From assembly GCA_963838835.1 (NCBI GenBank), contig CAWITA010000018.1, forward strand, positions 62,001-126,000: DNA of 64,000 nucleotides, in the 5' to 3' direction. Source of the DNA: Bog-473 sp963838835. Its GTDB lineage: Bacteria; Actinomycetota; Acidimicrobiia; Acidimicrobiales; RAAP-2. The translations under genes and the position numbers were made by a program. Positions 35,327-42,640 of the stretch are shown here, piece after piece (within the stretch, counting starts at the first letter, position 1; every line of letters starts with the position of its first letter). The notes under the pieces are model-generated. The model worked only from the letters and a program-made list of their open reading frames with translations, did not search any database and was not told the origin of the DNA.

Positions 35327-36145
35327 ATGACCAACGTTGTGGTCGGCGCAGGCTCGGGCATGGGGACCGCCGTCGCCCATGCACTCGCTCCGCGGGGACA
35401 TCTGATCGTCGCGGATCTCGATCTCGAGAGCGTGGAAGCCGTCGCCGAGGACATCGGTGGGGACGTCGAGGCGTTGGCCTGCGACGTCACGAACGATCAG
35501 CAGATCGAGGCGCTGATGGCCCGGATCGCCGGGCTCGGCGACCTGGACGCCTTCGTCATTTCGGCCGGGCTGTCGGGATCCATGGCTCCCGGTCGTCGCA
35601 TTCTCGAGGTCAACCTCATCGGTACCGCCAAAACGCTGGCCGCGGTGGAGCCCTACCTCCGACCGGGCTCGGTGGGTATCTGCTTCGCCTCCATGTCGGG
35701 ATACCGCGTGCCAGCGAACCGCGAGCTCGACGCCGTGCTGGACGAGCCCTTGTCCGATAAGTTCTTCGACCGGCTCGAAGCGCTGGGGTTCGATCTCGAG
35801 GAACGCGGTGCCTATCCCGTATCGAAGCACGCCGTGCACCGGATGGTGCGGCGGCTGGCACCGGCTTGGGGCGCGCGCGGAGCGCGGATCATGTCGGTGT
35901 CGCCGGGCATCAACGACACGCCGATGAACCGCCTCGACGAGCAGAACCATCCGATCATGGCGGAGTTCATCAAGTCGGGGCCGCTCGGCCGGCGCGGGCG
36001 TCCCGAGGAAGTCGCGAGCGTCGTTGCCTTTCTGACCTCCGACGGGGCCTCCTTCATGACCGGGAGCGACGTGCTCGTCGACGGCGGAATGGTCGCCGTC
36101 ATCCCCGAAGACTCGACGGGAGGCAACGTCCGGGCTTCCTCCTGA
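35327..36145 (+). CDS. SDR, 3-alpha-hydroxysteroid dehydrogenase-like
   Basis: The 272-residue protein starts at ATG 35327 with GAAGGAG just upstream. Its cofactor loop VVGAGSGMGTA comes almost at the N-terminus, and the second strand VADLDLE favours NAD. The catalytic Ser lies in FASMSGY and the Tyr/Lys in YPVSK, with a loop of about 35 residues between them. This insertion is typical of the 3-alpha-hydroxysteroid dehydrogenase/carbonyl reductase group. The enzyme may therefore oxidise a ring hydroxyl of a steroid-like or other alicyclic substrate, which is inferred from this architecture. It is convergent with the TauD dioxygenase gene, with a hairpin at 36240-36253 between them. Confidence 0.85.
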   Translation: MTNVVVGAGSGMGTAVAHALAPRGHLIVADLDLESVEAVAEDIGGDVEALACDVTNDQQIEALMARIAGLGDLDAFVISAGLSGSMAPGRRILEVNLIGTAKTLAAVEPYLRPGSVGICFASMSGYRVPANRELDAVLDEPLSDKFFDRLEALGFDLEERGAYPVSKHAVHRMVRRLAPAWGARGARIMSVSPGINDTPMNRLDEQNHPIMAEFIKSGPLGRRGRPEEVASVVAFLTSDGASFMTGSDVLVDGGMVAVIPEDSTGGNVRASS

Positions 36146-36239
36146 ACACCCGTGCGCCGTCGCCGCCGCGACGGGAGCCTCCGCCCGTGGCGGGTCGTAG
36201 TGGTCCAGCCGAGGCCGTTCCTCAGTTGGACGGGTGGAG

Positions 36240-36253
36240 CCCGCCGTTGCGGG
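36240..36253. terminator. short hairpin between convergent genes
   Basis: A CCCGC-CGTT-GCGGG stem-loop lies between the SDR end (36145) and the dioxygenase end (36279). It has no U-tract. Confidence 0.35.
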
Positions 36254-36278
36254 TCTGCCCGGACCGGCGCGGCCGGCT

Positions 36279-37133
36279 TCAGCCGACCTTCGAGAACTTG
36301 GGGGTCTCGGCGATACCGGCGAGCGAGGGGATCGGGCTGATGACCTTGCGCAGGGTGCGCACCGGTCCCTCGATCTGCACCGTCTTGCGGGCGTGCTGCA
36401 CGGCCAGGTTGTCCCACGCGACCAGGTCGCCCTGACGCCACTCGTGGTCGATGACCCGCGCCGGATCGTACAGGTGCGCGAACAGGGCCTCAATGAGCTC
36501 CTCGCTCTCGTCGTGCGGCAGCTCGACTATCTCGCGGGTGTTCATCTGGCTGACGTACAACAGTGTGCGACCGGTGCGCGGATGGCGTTGCCCGACCGGG
36601 GTGGTGACCGACTGCTCGTGCTCACGGATCGAGTCGAGCAGGTCCTCGTCATCGTCGGCGCCCCGGCGCTGCTGGCCCGTCACGTTGACCACATGCAGCC
36701 CCTCGACACGGGCACGCAGATCGGCCGGGAGAGTGTCCCAGGCGACGCTCGTGGACGCGAAGGCAGTCGGCACCGACGGCAGTTCGACCTCGAGCCCGTA
36801 GAGCGAGAGGACCTGGAACGGCTCGGCCGCCCACATCATGTCGGAGTGGAACTGGAGGCGGCCATAGGGGGCATACCCGCCCGGCTCCTTGTTGGAGACG
36901 ACGTAGTTGTCGTTCGTGCCGGCATCAGCGGGCCGGTCATAGGCGATCAGAGCGTCCACCAGGAAGGTCTGGTAGGCCCGATCGATGTCCAGTCCTCGGA
37001 AGACCAACAGTCCCCGCTCGTCGAAGGCCCGACGCAGCACGGCGCGTGCCTCGGCATCGAGCTCGACCGGCTCGAACCCCGCCACCTCCGAGCCAAACGC
37101 CGGCGTGAGGTCTCTGATTTCGAACTGCGCCAT
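36279..37133 (-). CDS. TauD/TfdA-family 2-oxoglutarate-dependent dioxygenase
   Basis: The 284-residue protein has the double-stranded beta-helix iron site: His 96 and Asp 98 in LQFHSDMMW, the distal His 247 in DNLAVQHARK, and a 2-oxoglutarate-binding Arg in VRTLRK. The N-terminal FRGLDID and the DNYVVSNKEPGG stretch fit the TauD/TfdA family. These enzymes hydroxylate an unactivated carbon with O2 and 2-oxoglutarate, releasing CO2 and succinate, and often start the breakdown of ethers, sulfonates or alkyl chains. The start is ATG 37133. It points away from the ligase gene at 37.6 kb, and the palindrome at 37232-37257 lies between the two, so both may be controlled together. Confidence 0.9.
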   Translation of the reverse strand: MAQFEIRDLTPAFGSEVAGFEPVELDAEARAVLRRAFDERGLLVFRGLDIDRAYQTFLVDALIAYDRPADAGTNDNYVVSNKEPGGYAPYGRLQFHSDMMWAAEPFQVLSLYGLEVELPSVPTAFASTSVAWDTLPADLRARVEGLHVVNVTGQQRRGADDDEDLLDSIREHEQSVTTPVGQRHPRTGRTLLYVSQMNTREIVELPHDESEELIEALFAHLYDPARVIDHEWRQGDLVAWDNLAVQHARKTVQIEGPVRTLRKVISPIPSLAGIAETPKFSKVG

Positions 37134-37436
37134 CGTCTTGCTCCTGTCCGTCCGGGCCCTGCACCTCTTCCGGTGGGCGCAGCACCGTGCCTCGTCGCGG
37201 CCCGGGCGTGCGTCGCGGGAGCGCCCCTGAGGCTCCTGTCAGTCTACTGACAGGAGCGACCGTGTGTCTTCCCCATCCGACCCCCTCCGACGCAGGGTCG
37301 AGCGCTCCTGGTCCGGGTGGTGGGGCAGCTCTGTGCCGGGCCGTCCCGCCGCGGGTGGCGCCACGCCAGACGCCATGCTTTGCTCTCTGCGGCCTCCGGA
37401 CCTCGACGGGGTTGCCACCCAGGCAGGTGAAGAACG
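37134..37436. other. intergenic region between the dioxygenase and the ligase operon
   Basis: The main feature is the perfect palindrome at 37232-37257, annotated separately. The rest, 37260-37436, has open frames on both strands but no recognised protein. No clear promoter boxes were found. Confidence 0.4.
37232..37257. promoter_or_regulatory. perfect 12-bp inverted repeat operator
   Basis: GCTCCTGTCAGT and its exact reverse complement are separated by CT. The core TGTCA-N6-TGACA (37237-37252) recurs with two mismatches beside the TetR gene (33522-33537). It lies 98 bp before the dioxygenase start and about 180 bp before the small ORF and ligase. It is probably the operator of the TetR protein encoded at 33.7 kb. 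Confidence 0.6.
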
Positions 37437-37619
37437 GTGAAGATCTCGGAACACGACCGCATCGAGGTGGCTCGGGCAATGCACCAACGGGGCTCCTCGC
37501 GTCATGCGCTGGATCTGCCGACGACCGAGGTGTCTCGTACCGACACGGTCTCGGTGTCGGGGACGTTCCGGCTCGACGAGGACTCCGTCGCGCCGACATC
37601 GGCCGGTGCAGTGCCGTGA
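37437..37619 (+). CDS. small hypothetical ORF coupled to the acyl-CoA synthetase
   Basis: A 60-residue frame starts at GTG 37437, 7 bases after an AGGTGA, and ends in TGA at 37617-37619, which overlaps the GTG start of the ligase by three bases (GTGA). Roughly four fifths of its third codon positions are G or C, a coding-like bias. The sequence (starting KISEHDRIEVARAMHQRG) resembles no family recognised here. It could be a real small protein, or a leader whose translation carries ribosomes onto the ligase start. Confidence 0.4.
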   Translation: MKISEHDRIEVARAMHQRGSSRHALDLPTTEVSRTDTVSVSGTFRLDEDSVAPTSAGAVP

Positions 37620-39247
37620 CTTCTCCTTCCGTTCCTTCGGTGCCGTTCACCCCGACCATCGTGAATCTCCTCCGGCACGCGGCGCAGCGCTTCGCCCCGC
37701 GCGACTACGTGGTCACGCAGGACAAGCGCTTGACCTTTGGGTCCGCCGAAGAGCAATCTCGCCGCCTCGCCAAGCGACTCCTGAAGGCCGGCATCGGCAA
37801 GGGCACACGCGTCGGCGTCTTGTTCCCCCAAGGACCCGACTTCGTGACCGCACTGCTCGCCATCACCCGCATCGGTGGCATCGCCGTGCTACTGAGCACG
37901 TTTCTGCGCCCGCCGGAGCTGGCGCGCGCGGTCCGCCACGCGGACCTGGATACCCTCATCGCGCCGCGGTTCCTCCTGGGCCGGGACCTCGAGGAGGATT
38001 TCGAGATCACGTGGCCCGAGCTGCGACGCTCCGGGAACAGCGGTCTGTACCTCACCGACGCCCCCTACCTGCGCCGCATCTGGCTCGTCGGCGGAACCGA
38101 TCGGCCGTGGGCGACGGCGACCCCGGAGCTCGGCGATCTGACCGACGACGGCGACGTCAGCGAGGAGATCTTCCACCAGATCGAGGCAGAGGTCCGCCCC
38201 TCGGATCTCATGGTCATGATCCACACCTCTGGGGCGACGGCCGATCCGAAGACCGTCGTCCACACGCACGGCGCCCAGATCAGACATGCCTGGTCACTGG
38301 CCCAGCTCTACGAATTCACCGGAGACATCCGAACGTTCACGACAATGCCCTTCTTCTGGGTCGGGGGGCTCACGGTCTGTCTGCTCACCCATCTGTACGT
38401 GGGCGCGGCGCTGATCACCGTGGAGAGGATGGACCCTCCTGCCATGCTCGAACTGATCGAGCGCGAGCGGGCGACCCGCCTCGTGGGGTGGACCCTCCTC
38501 GATCGGATCATCGGAGACCCCGCCCTCGCCGACCGCGACCTGTCCTGGCTCGTCGAGCTGGACGCATCCGGCTCGGCCCCCGACCCCGGTCTTCGACACA
38601 ACTCACTCGGGATGTCCGAGACCGGCGGCCCACACTCGGCTGCCCCCGCGTCCGAGACGACGGTCGACCTGCCCGAGCGGCTGCGCGGCTCATTCGGGCC
38701 ACCGGTGCCGGGCATGGAACACAAGGTCGTTGATCCCGAGAACGCCTTGGTCGAGCAGCCCGACGGGGTCGAAGGCGACCTTCTGGTCCGCGGCTACAGC
38801 CTGATGGACGGCCTGTACAAGAAGGAGCGGTCGGAGACGTTCGACGAGGACGGCTGGTACCGGACCGGCGACAGGGGGTTCTTCCGCGACTCCTACCTGT
38901 TCTTCACCGGACGTTCGACCGAGATGATCAAGACCGGTGGCGCCAACGTGGCGCCCCGAGAGGTCGAGCTCGCGTTGGTCTCGCTCCCGGGCGTCCAAGC
39001 CGCCTTTGTCGTCGGCCTGCCCGACGCGAGGCTGGGCCAGCTGGTGGGCTGCCTCGTCTGTCCGGAGCCCGATACCGAGATCGACCCCACCGAACTCATC
39101 GGGCAGTTACGGAATCTTCTTTCGACGTACAAGGTCCCGCGCGTGGTCAAGGTCGTCCCGTACGAGGAGGCGCCGTGGCTGTCGTCGGGGAAGATCAGCA
39201 AGCCCCGCGTGGTCGACCTGCTCTCGCAGCCGTCGGACGGGACATGA
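37616..39247 (+). CDS. AMP-dependent acyl-CoA synthetase/ligase (divergent P-loop)
   Basis: The 543-residue ANL ligase starts at GTG 37616, overlapping the small ORF. The open frame runs on to 37187, but that part is not protein-like. The nucleotide loop reads IHTSGATADPKTVVH (203-217): the TGxPKG pattern is altered, with Ala-Asp for the Gly, and Thr for the Gly after the Lys. The core GMSETGGPHS, WYRTGDRGFF, FFTGRSTEMIKTGGANVAP and the C-terminal Lys 526 in LSSGKIS are all present. It should activate a carboxylic acid to its CoA ester. The altered loop may change ATP handling. It is probably controlled from the palindrome upstream and ends in a hairpin at 39250. Confidence 0.85.
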   Translation: MTSPSVPSVPFTPTIVNLLRHAAQRFAPRDYVVTQDKRLTFGSAEEQSRRLAKRLLKAGIGKGTRVGVLFPQGPDFVTALLAITRIGGIAVLLSTFLRPPELARAVRHADLDTLIAPRFLLGRDLEEDFEITWPELRRSGNSGLYLTDAPYLRRIWLVGGTDRPWATATPELGDLTDDGDVSEEIFHQIEAEVRPSDLMVMIHTSGATADPKTVVHTHGAQIRHAWSLAQLYEFTGDIRTFTTMPFFWVGGLTVCLLTHLYVGAALITVERMDPPAMLELIERERATRLVGWTLLDRIIGDPALADRDLSWLVELDASGSAPDPGLRHNSLGMSETGGPHSAAPASETTVDLPERLRGSFGPPVPGMEHKVVDPENALVEQPDGVEGDLLVRGYSLMDGLYKKERSETFDEDGWYRTGDRGFFRDSYLFFTGRSTEMIKTGGANVAPREVELALVSLPGVQAAFVVGLPDARLGQLVGCLVCPEPDTEIDPTELIGQLRNLLSTYKVPRVVKVVPYEEAPWLSSGKISKPRVVDLLSQPSDGT

Positions 39248-39249
39248 GG

Positions 39250-39269
39250 CCGTCGACCGGTTGCGACGG
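39250..39269. terminator. hairpin filling the gap between convergent genes
   Basis: CCGTCG-ACCGGTTG-CGACGG, a perfect 6-bp stem, lies exactly in the 22-bp gap between the ligase end (39247) and the MDR gene end (39270). It can serve both directions. Confidence 0.5.
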
Positions 39270-40235
39270 TCACCGAGTGAACACGATCTTCCCCGACGTC
39301 TCGCCCGACAGCATCGCCCGAAACCCCTCCGCCGCCCGGTCCAGCGGCAGGACCAGCCCGACCTGCGGCTCGATCCCGCTTGACTCGACGAACGCCAACA
39401 GGTCGATCAGCTCGCGCCGGGTGCCCATCGTCGAACCCTCCACGCGGATCTGCACGAAGAACAGCCGCTGCAGGTCCGCATCGGCGTGCGGGCCCGTCGT
39501 CGCCCCGGAGCACACGATGACACCGCCTGGGCTGACCGCTCGCATGGAGTGCGCCCATGTCGCCTCGCCCACGGTCTCGAAGACACCGTCGACCCTGGCG
39601 GGCAGCCGCGCGCCCTGCTCGAACACCTCGTGCGCACCCAGACGAAGGGCAAGGGCACGCTTCTCCTCCGTCCTGCCGGTGACCCACACCGTCATCCCGG
39701 CGGCCCGGCCCAGCTGGATCAGCGCAGTCGACACTCCACCCGAGGCGCCCTGGACGAGCATCCGCTGGCCGGGCCGCAGCCCGGACTTGACGAAGAGCAT
39801 GCGATAGGCGGTGAGCCACGCCGTGCCCATGACCGCGGCGTGGACGGTCGAGAGGCTCGGCGGCTTGGCGACCGCGTTGCCCTCGGGCACCATGACCACG
39901 TCGGCGAAGGTTCCCTGGTACCTCTCGGTCAAGAGCGAGCGTTGCGGATCGAGTGTTTCGTCTCCGCGCCAGTTCGGTGCGTTGACGATGGAGTGGATGA
40001 CGACTTCCGTGCCGTCGGCGAGGGTGCCGGCGCCGTCACAGCCGAGGATCATCGGAAATCGATCCTCCGCGATGCCGACGCCGCGCAGGGTCCAGATATC
40101 GTGCATGTTGAGGCTGGCCGCGCCGACCGTGACCGGGACCCAACCTGACTGCGGAGCTGGAGCCGGACGTTCCCCGACGACCAGCGACGCAAGCGGGTCG
40201 CCCGGACTCGCCCCTGATGCGTAGACGGCGAACAT
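39270..40235 (-). CDS. medium-chain dehydrogenase/reductase (quinone oxidoreductase-like)
   Basis: The 321-residue protein starts MFAVYASGASPGDP at ATG 40235. The much longer open frame to 41333 runs through the divergent metallo-hydrolase gene and is rejected. It has the GroES-like N-terminal domain with ILGCDGAGTLADGTEV and the NADP-binding loop VQGASGGVSTALIQLGRAAG. SGKIVFTR is a typical quinone-oxidoreductase C-terminus. The structural-zinc cysteines of alcohol dehydrogenases are absent. It probably reduces an enone or enoyl substrate with NADPH. A small perfect inverted repeat (GCAAA-CGAA-TTTGC, 40241-40254) sits where the ribosome site should be. Confidence 0.87.
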   Translation of the reverse strand: MFAVYASGASPGDPLASLVVGERPAPAPQSGWVPVTVGAASLNMHDIWTLRGVGIAEDRFPMILGCDGAGTLADGTEVVIHSIVNAPNWRGDETLDPQRSLLTERYQGTFADVVMVPEGNAVAKPPSLSTVHAAVMGTAWLTAYRMLFVKSGLRPGQRMLVQGASGGVSTALIQLGRAAGMTVWVTGRTEEKRALALRLGAHEVFEQGARLPARVDGVFETVGEATWAHSMRAVSPGGVIVCSGATTGPHADADLQRLFFVQIRVEGSTMGTRRELIDLLAFVESSGIEPQVGLVLPLDRAAEGFRAMLSGETSGKIVFTR

Positions 40236-40535
40236 CGGTCGCAAACGAATTTGCTCCGGCCTCGTCTCAGGCGGACCTGGTCTTGAGCCCCGACGTGGCG
40301 TCCCGGTCCAGGCGCGCGGGCCGGCGCCAACCCGACCCGGTGGTCGACGGGGTGCACCTGATCGATCCCCGGGACCTCCACAGACCGGTGCATCCTCAGT
40401 CCTTTCTCGGTCGCCGTCGCTGCTCGACGGCGTGCGGTGCACCGACGTTACCGGACCTCCGCTCCCGCTCGACGGGGGCATGCGCTCCGGGGCTGACTTA
40501 GGGTGGCGGCGACAGCAACCCGCCCGGAGGTCGAG
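40236..40535. other. divergent promoter region between the MDR and metallo-hydrolase genes
   Basis: This 300-bp region should hold promoters for both genes. Seen are the GCAAACGAATTTGC inverted repeat (40241-40254), which could mask or mark the MDR start, and two GGTGCACC palindromes about 90 bp apart. No -35/-10 pair was convincing. Confidence 0.35.
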
Positions 40536-41486
40536 ATGAGGATCGGGGAGATCGAGATTCTGCCGATACTCGACGGCCGGATCCTCGGACGCCTGCAGTC
40601 GACGAAGCCGTTGCCCGACGAAGGCTCGTCGCTCTGGCGACAACAACATGGGATGTTCCGATCCGGGGGGTTGATCGAGAGCACGGTCGGCGGCTTCCTC
40701 GTGCGATCGGGTGACCGGCTCGCACTCGTGGATGCCGGCCTGGGGCAGGCGTTCCCCGGCGGGTACACCCCCCCGGCGATCGTGCTCGACGATGACGACG
40801 ATCCGATCATCGGACCGCTGCGCGCGCAGGGCGTGCCCGAAGAACAACTCCGCCGCGTGGCCGACGACTTCGGGCGGGTCCAGGTCACACAGGGCCATCT
40901 GCCGGCGTCCCTTCGTGCTCTCGGCATCGGGCCGGGAGAGGTGACCGATCTCGTCTTCACCCACCTTCATTTCGACCATATCGGATGGGCATCGGCAGAC
41001 GGATCCGCCTTCTTCCCGAACGCGACGATTCGGTGCGCCTCGGCGGACCTCGAGCACTTCCTCCCGGGCACGCCGGAGGACTTCTTCACCGGTCGGGTCT
41101 ATGGAGCGGTGACGGTTGCAGAGAGACTCGGTCCGGTGCTCGACCGGGTCGAGACGTGGGAGACCGATGGCGGGCTGTTCCCCGGTGTCGACGTGCGCCT
41201 CGCGCCCGGGCACACGCCAGGGAGCAGCGTCGTGGTGATCTCCGACGGGACGCAACGTGCTTTGTTGCTGGGTGACATCATCCACTGCCCACTGGAGTTG
41301 ATGGACGACGACTTCAATCTCCTGGTCGACCACGACCAGGCCCTCGCGGATGCGGTACGAGAGGCGTACGCGCGGGAGCTAGAGGGAAGCGGCGTCCCGG
41401 TTGCCGCGAGCCATTTTCCGGGGCTCCAGTTCGGCCGGTTGCTGTCCGGTGAAGGCACGCGCCGCTGGACGTTCGACTCCAACTGA
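40536..41486 (+). CDS. MBL-fold metallo-hydrolase
   Basis: The 316-residue metallo-beta-lactamase-fold protein starts at ATG 40536, 9 bases after GGAGG. The frame is open from a GTG at 40503, but that part lacks a ribosome site. The dinuclear zinc motif is FTHLHFDHIGW (141-151), with later ligands in GHTPGS, LLLGDIIH and the C-terminal ASHFPG. A 50-residue insertion with four consecutive Asp lies before the zinc motif. The arrangement resembles lactonase/AttM- and related esterase-like MBL proteins, so a lactone or thioester substrate is possible. It is divergent from the MDR gene and convergent with an SDR gene. Confidence 0.87.
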   Translation: MRIGEIEILPILDGRILGRLQSTKPLPDEGSSLWRQQHGMFRSGGLIESTVGGFLVRSGDRLALVDAGLGQAFPGGYTPPAIVLDDDDDPIIGPLRAQGVPEEQLRRVADDFGRVQVTQGHLPASLRALGIGPGEVTDLVFTHLHFDHIGWASADGSAFFPNATIRCASADLEHFLPGTPEDFFTGRVYGAVTVAERLGPVLDRVETWETDGGLFPGVDVRLAPGHTPGSSVVVISDGTQRALLLGDIIHCPLELMDDDFNLLVDHDQALADAVREAYARELEGSGVPVAASHFPGLQFGRLLSGEGTRRWTFDSN

Positions 41487-41498
41487 CCACGTTCGACA

Positions 41499-41522
41499 CG
41501 GCTGCGAAGATTCGCCAAGCCG
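41499..41522. terminator. two-tier hairpin between convergent genes
   Basis: An inner stem GCGAA-GA-TTCGC is enclosed by CGGCT / AGCCG with a two-base bulge. It lies between the metallo-hydrolase end (41486) and the SDR end (41549). Confidence 0.5.
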
Positions 41523-41548
41523 ACCGACCGGACCGAGCGCGGCTCCGA

Positions 41549-42487
41549 TCACCGCCCGGGGGGAGGCCACGGGAGGGGCTGTCGCGTGAGATCGGGCCCC
41601 AGCTCCTTGGGGAGCCGATCAATCAACTCGTCGAGTTCCCAGGTGGCCGGGTTCGTCATCGTACGGTCGTAGGTGAGCTCGCCCAGGCGATCGATCTGGT
41701 AGCCGACCGCCCGGAACACCTGGCCGTTGACCTCGGCCGCGGCGTCACTCAGGAGATAGGCGACCATCGGCGCGATGTTCGCCGGATCCCGATAAGACCC
41801 ACCGGCGCGCTCACTTCTCACCGTCTCGCCAACCTCGTCGCTGAGCGGGATGTAGTCGCTGAAGGTCTTGTCGGACATGCGCGTGGCCGCACTGGGCACG
41901 ACGCAATTCGTCGTGATCCCGTAGGGGAACAATGCGCTCGCACAGCTCCACGTGAACCCCAGGATCCCGGCTTTGGCCGTGGAATAGCTGGGTTGACTCG
42001 CGATGCCGGCGAACGCTCCGCTCGAGATGAAGACCAGCCGGCCCGATTCCTGCGGCATCATGATCCGCGCCGCGGCCTGCGCACAGCTGAAGTGGCCCTT
42101 CAAGTGCACCGCGATCACATCGTCCCAGTCACGTTCCTCCATCTCCCAGAGAAACTTCTGCACCATGATCCCGGCACAGCACGTGACGCCGTCCAGCCGG
42201 CCGAAGTGGTCGACGGCCGCCTGCATGATCCGCTGACCGCCCTGCAGTGTCGACACATCCTCGACACAGGGGATCGCTTCTCCCCCATCAGCCCTGATCT
42301 CGGCCACGACCTCGTCCGCCGGCCCGCTCGAAGTGCCCTCGCGGGCGTCGACAACCCCGCCGTAGTCAGCGACCACCACGCGCGCGCCCTGCGACGCAAG
42401 ACCCAGCGCGATCGCCCGACCGATGCCCCGCCCGGCGCCTGTCACGACCTCGACCTTGCCTTCGAGGTGCGTCTCCATCGTCTCCAC
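41549..42487 (-). CDS. short-chain dehydrogenase/reductase (SDR), extended C-terminus
   Basis: The 312-residue SDR has the cofactor loop TGAGRGIGRA, a CCAGI version of the NNAG motif, and active-site Ser in FISSGAF. Tyr and Lys lie in YSTAK. The C-terminal 60 residues, with a YDRTMTNPATWELDELIDRL segment, extend beyond a normal 250-residue SDR and resemble the tail found on some actinobacterial hydroxyacyl dehydrogenases. Two in-frame ATGs (42487, 42478) are close together, and GAGGAGG lies 9 bases before the first. It follows the tandem CoA-transferase gene by about 150 bp on the same strand and probably oxidises a hydroxyacyl-CoA made in this cluster. Confidence 0.88.
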   Translation of the reverse strand: METMETHLEGKVEVVTGAGRGIGRAIALGLASQGARVVVADYGGVVDAREGTSSGPADEVVAEIRADGGEAIPCVEDVSTLQGGQRIMQAAVDHFGRLDGVTCCAGIMVQKFLWEMEERDWDDVIAVHLKGHFSCAQAAARIMMPQESGRLVFISSGAFAGIASQPSYSTAKAGILGFTWSCASALFPYGITTNCVVPSAATRMSDKTFSDYIPLSDEVGETVRSERAGGSYRDPANIAPMVAYLLSDAAAEVNGQVFRAVGYQIDRLGELTYDRTMTNPATWELDELIDRLPKELGPDLTRQPLPWPPPGR

Positions 42488-42640
42488 CCTCCTCGACTTC
42501 GTGCGAGCGTGCGAACGTGCGACGAGTCGTCATCCACTCGTGCACCACAGGGCCATCGCCCAAACGCTCCGGGTCACCATAGGCTCCGCCATCTGGACGC
42601 GCGCCCGGACACAGGCAGAGCAGGCGACCGGTGGCGGACC

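Noticed and set aside
33647..36493. 948-codon minus-strand frame
   Set aside because: It runs antisense to the TetR gene and two SDR genes and has no protein-like features. Long antisense frames are expected at this GC content.
40347..40442. Repeated GGTGCACC palindromes in the MDR/metallo-hydrolase promoter region
   Set aside because: The 8-bp palindromes are common in high-GC DNA, and the two copies have no consistent spacing to either start.
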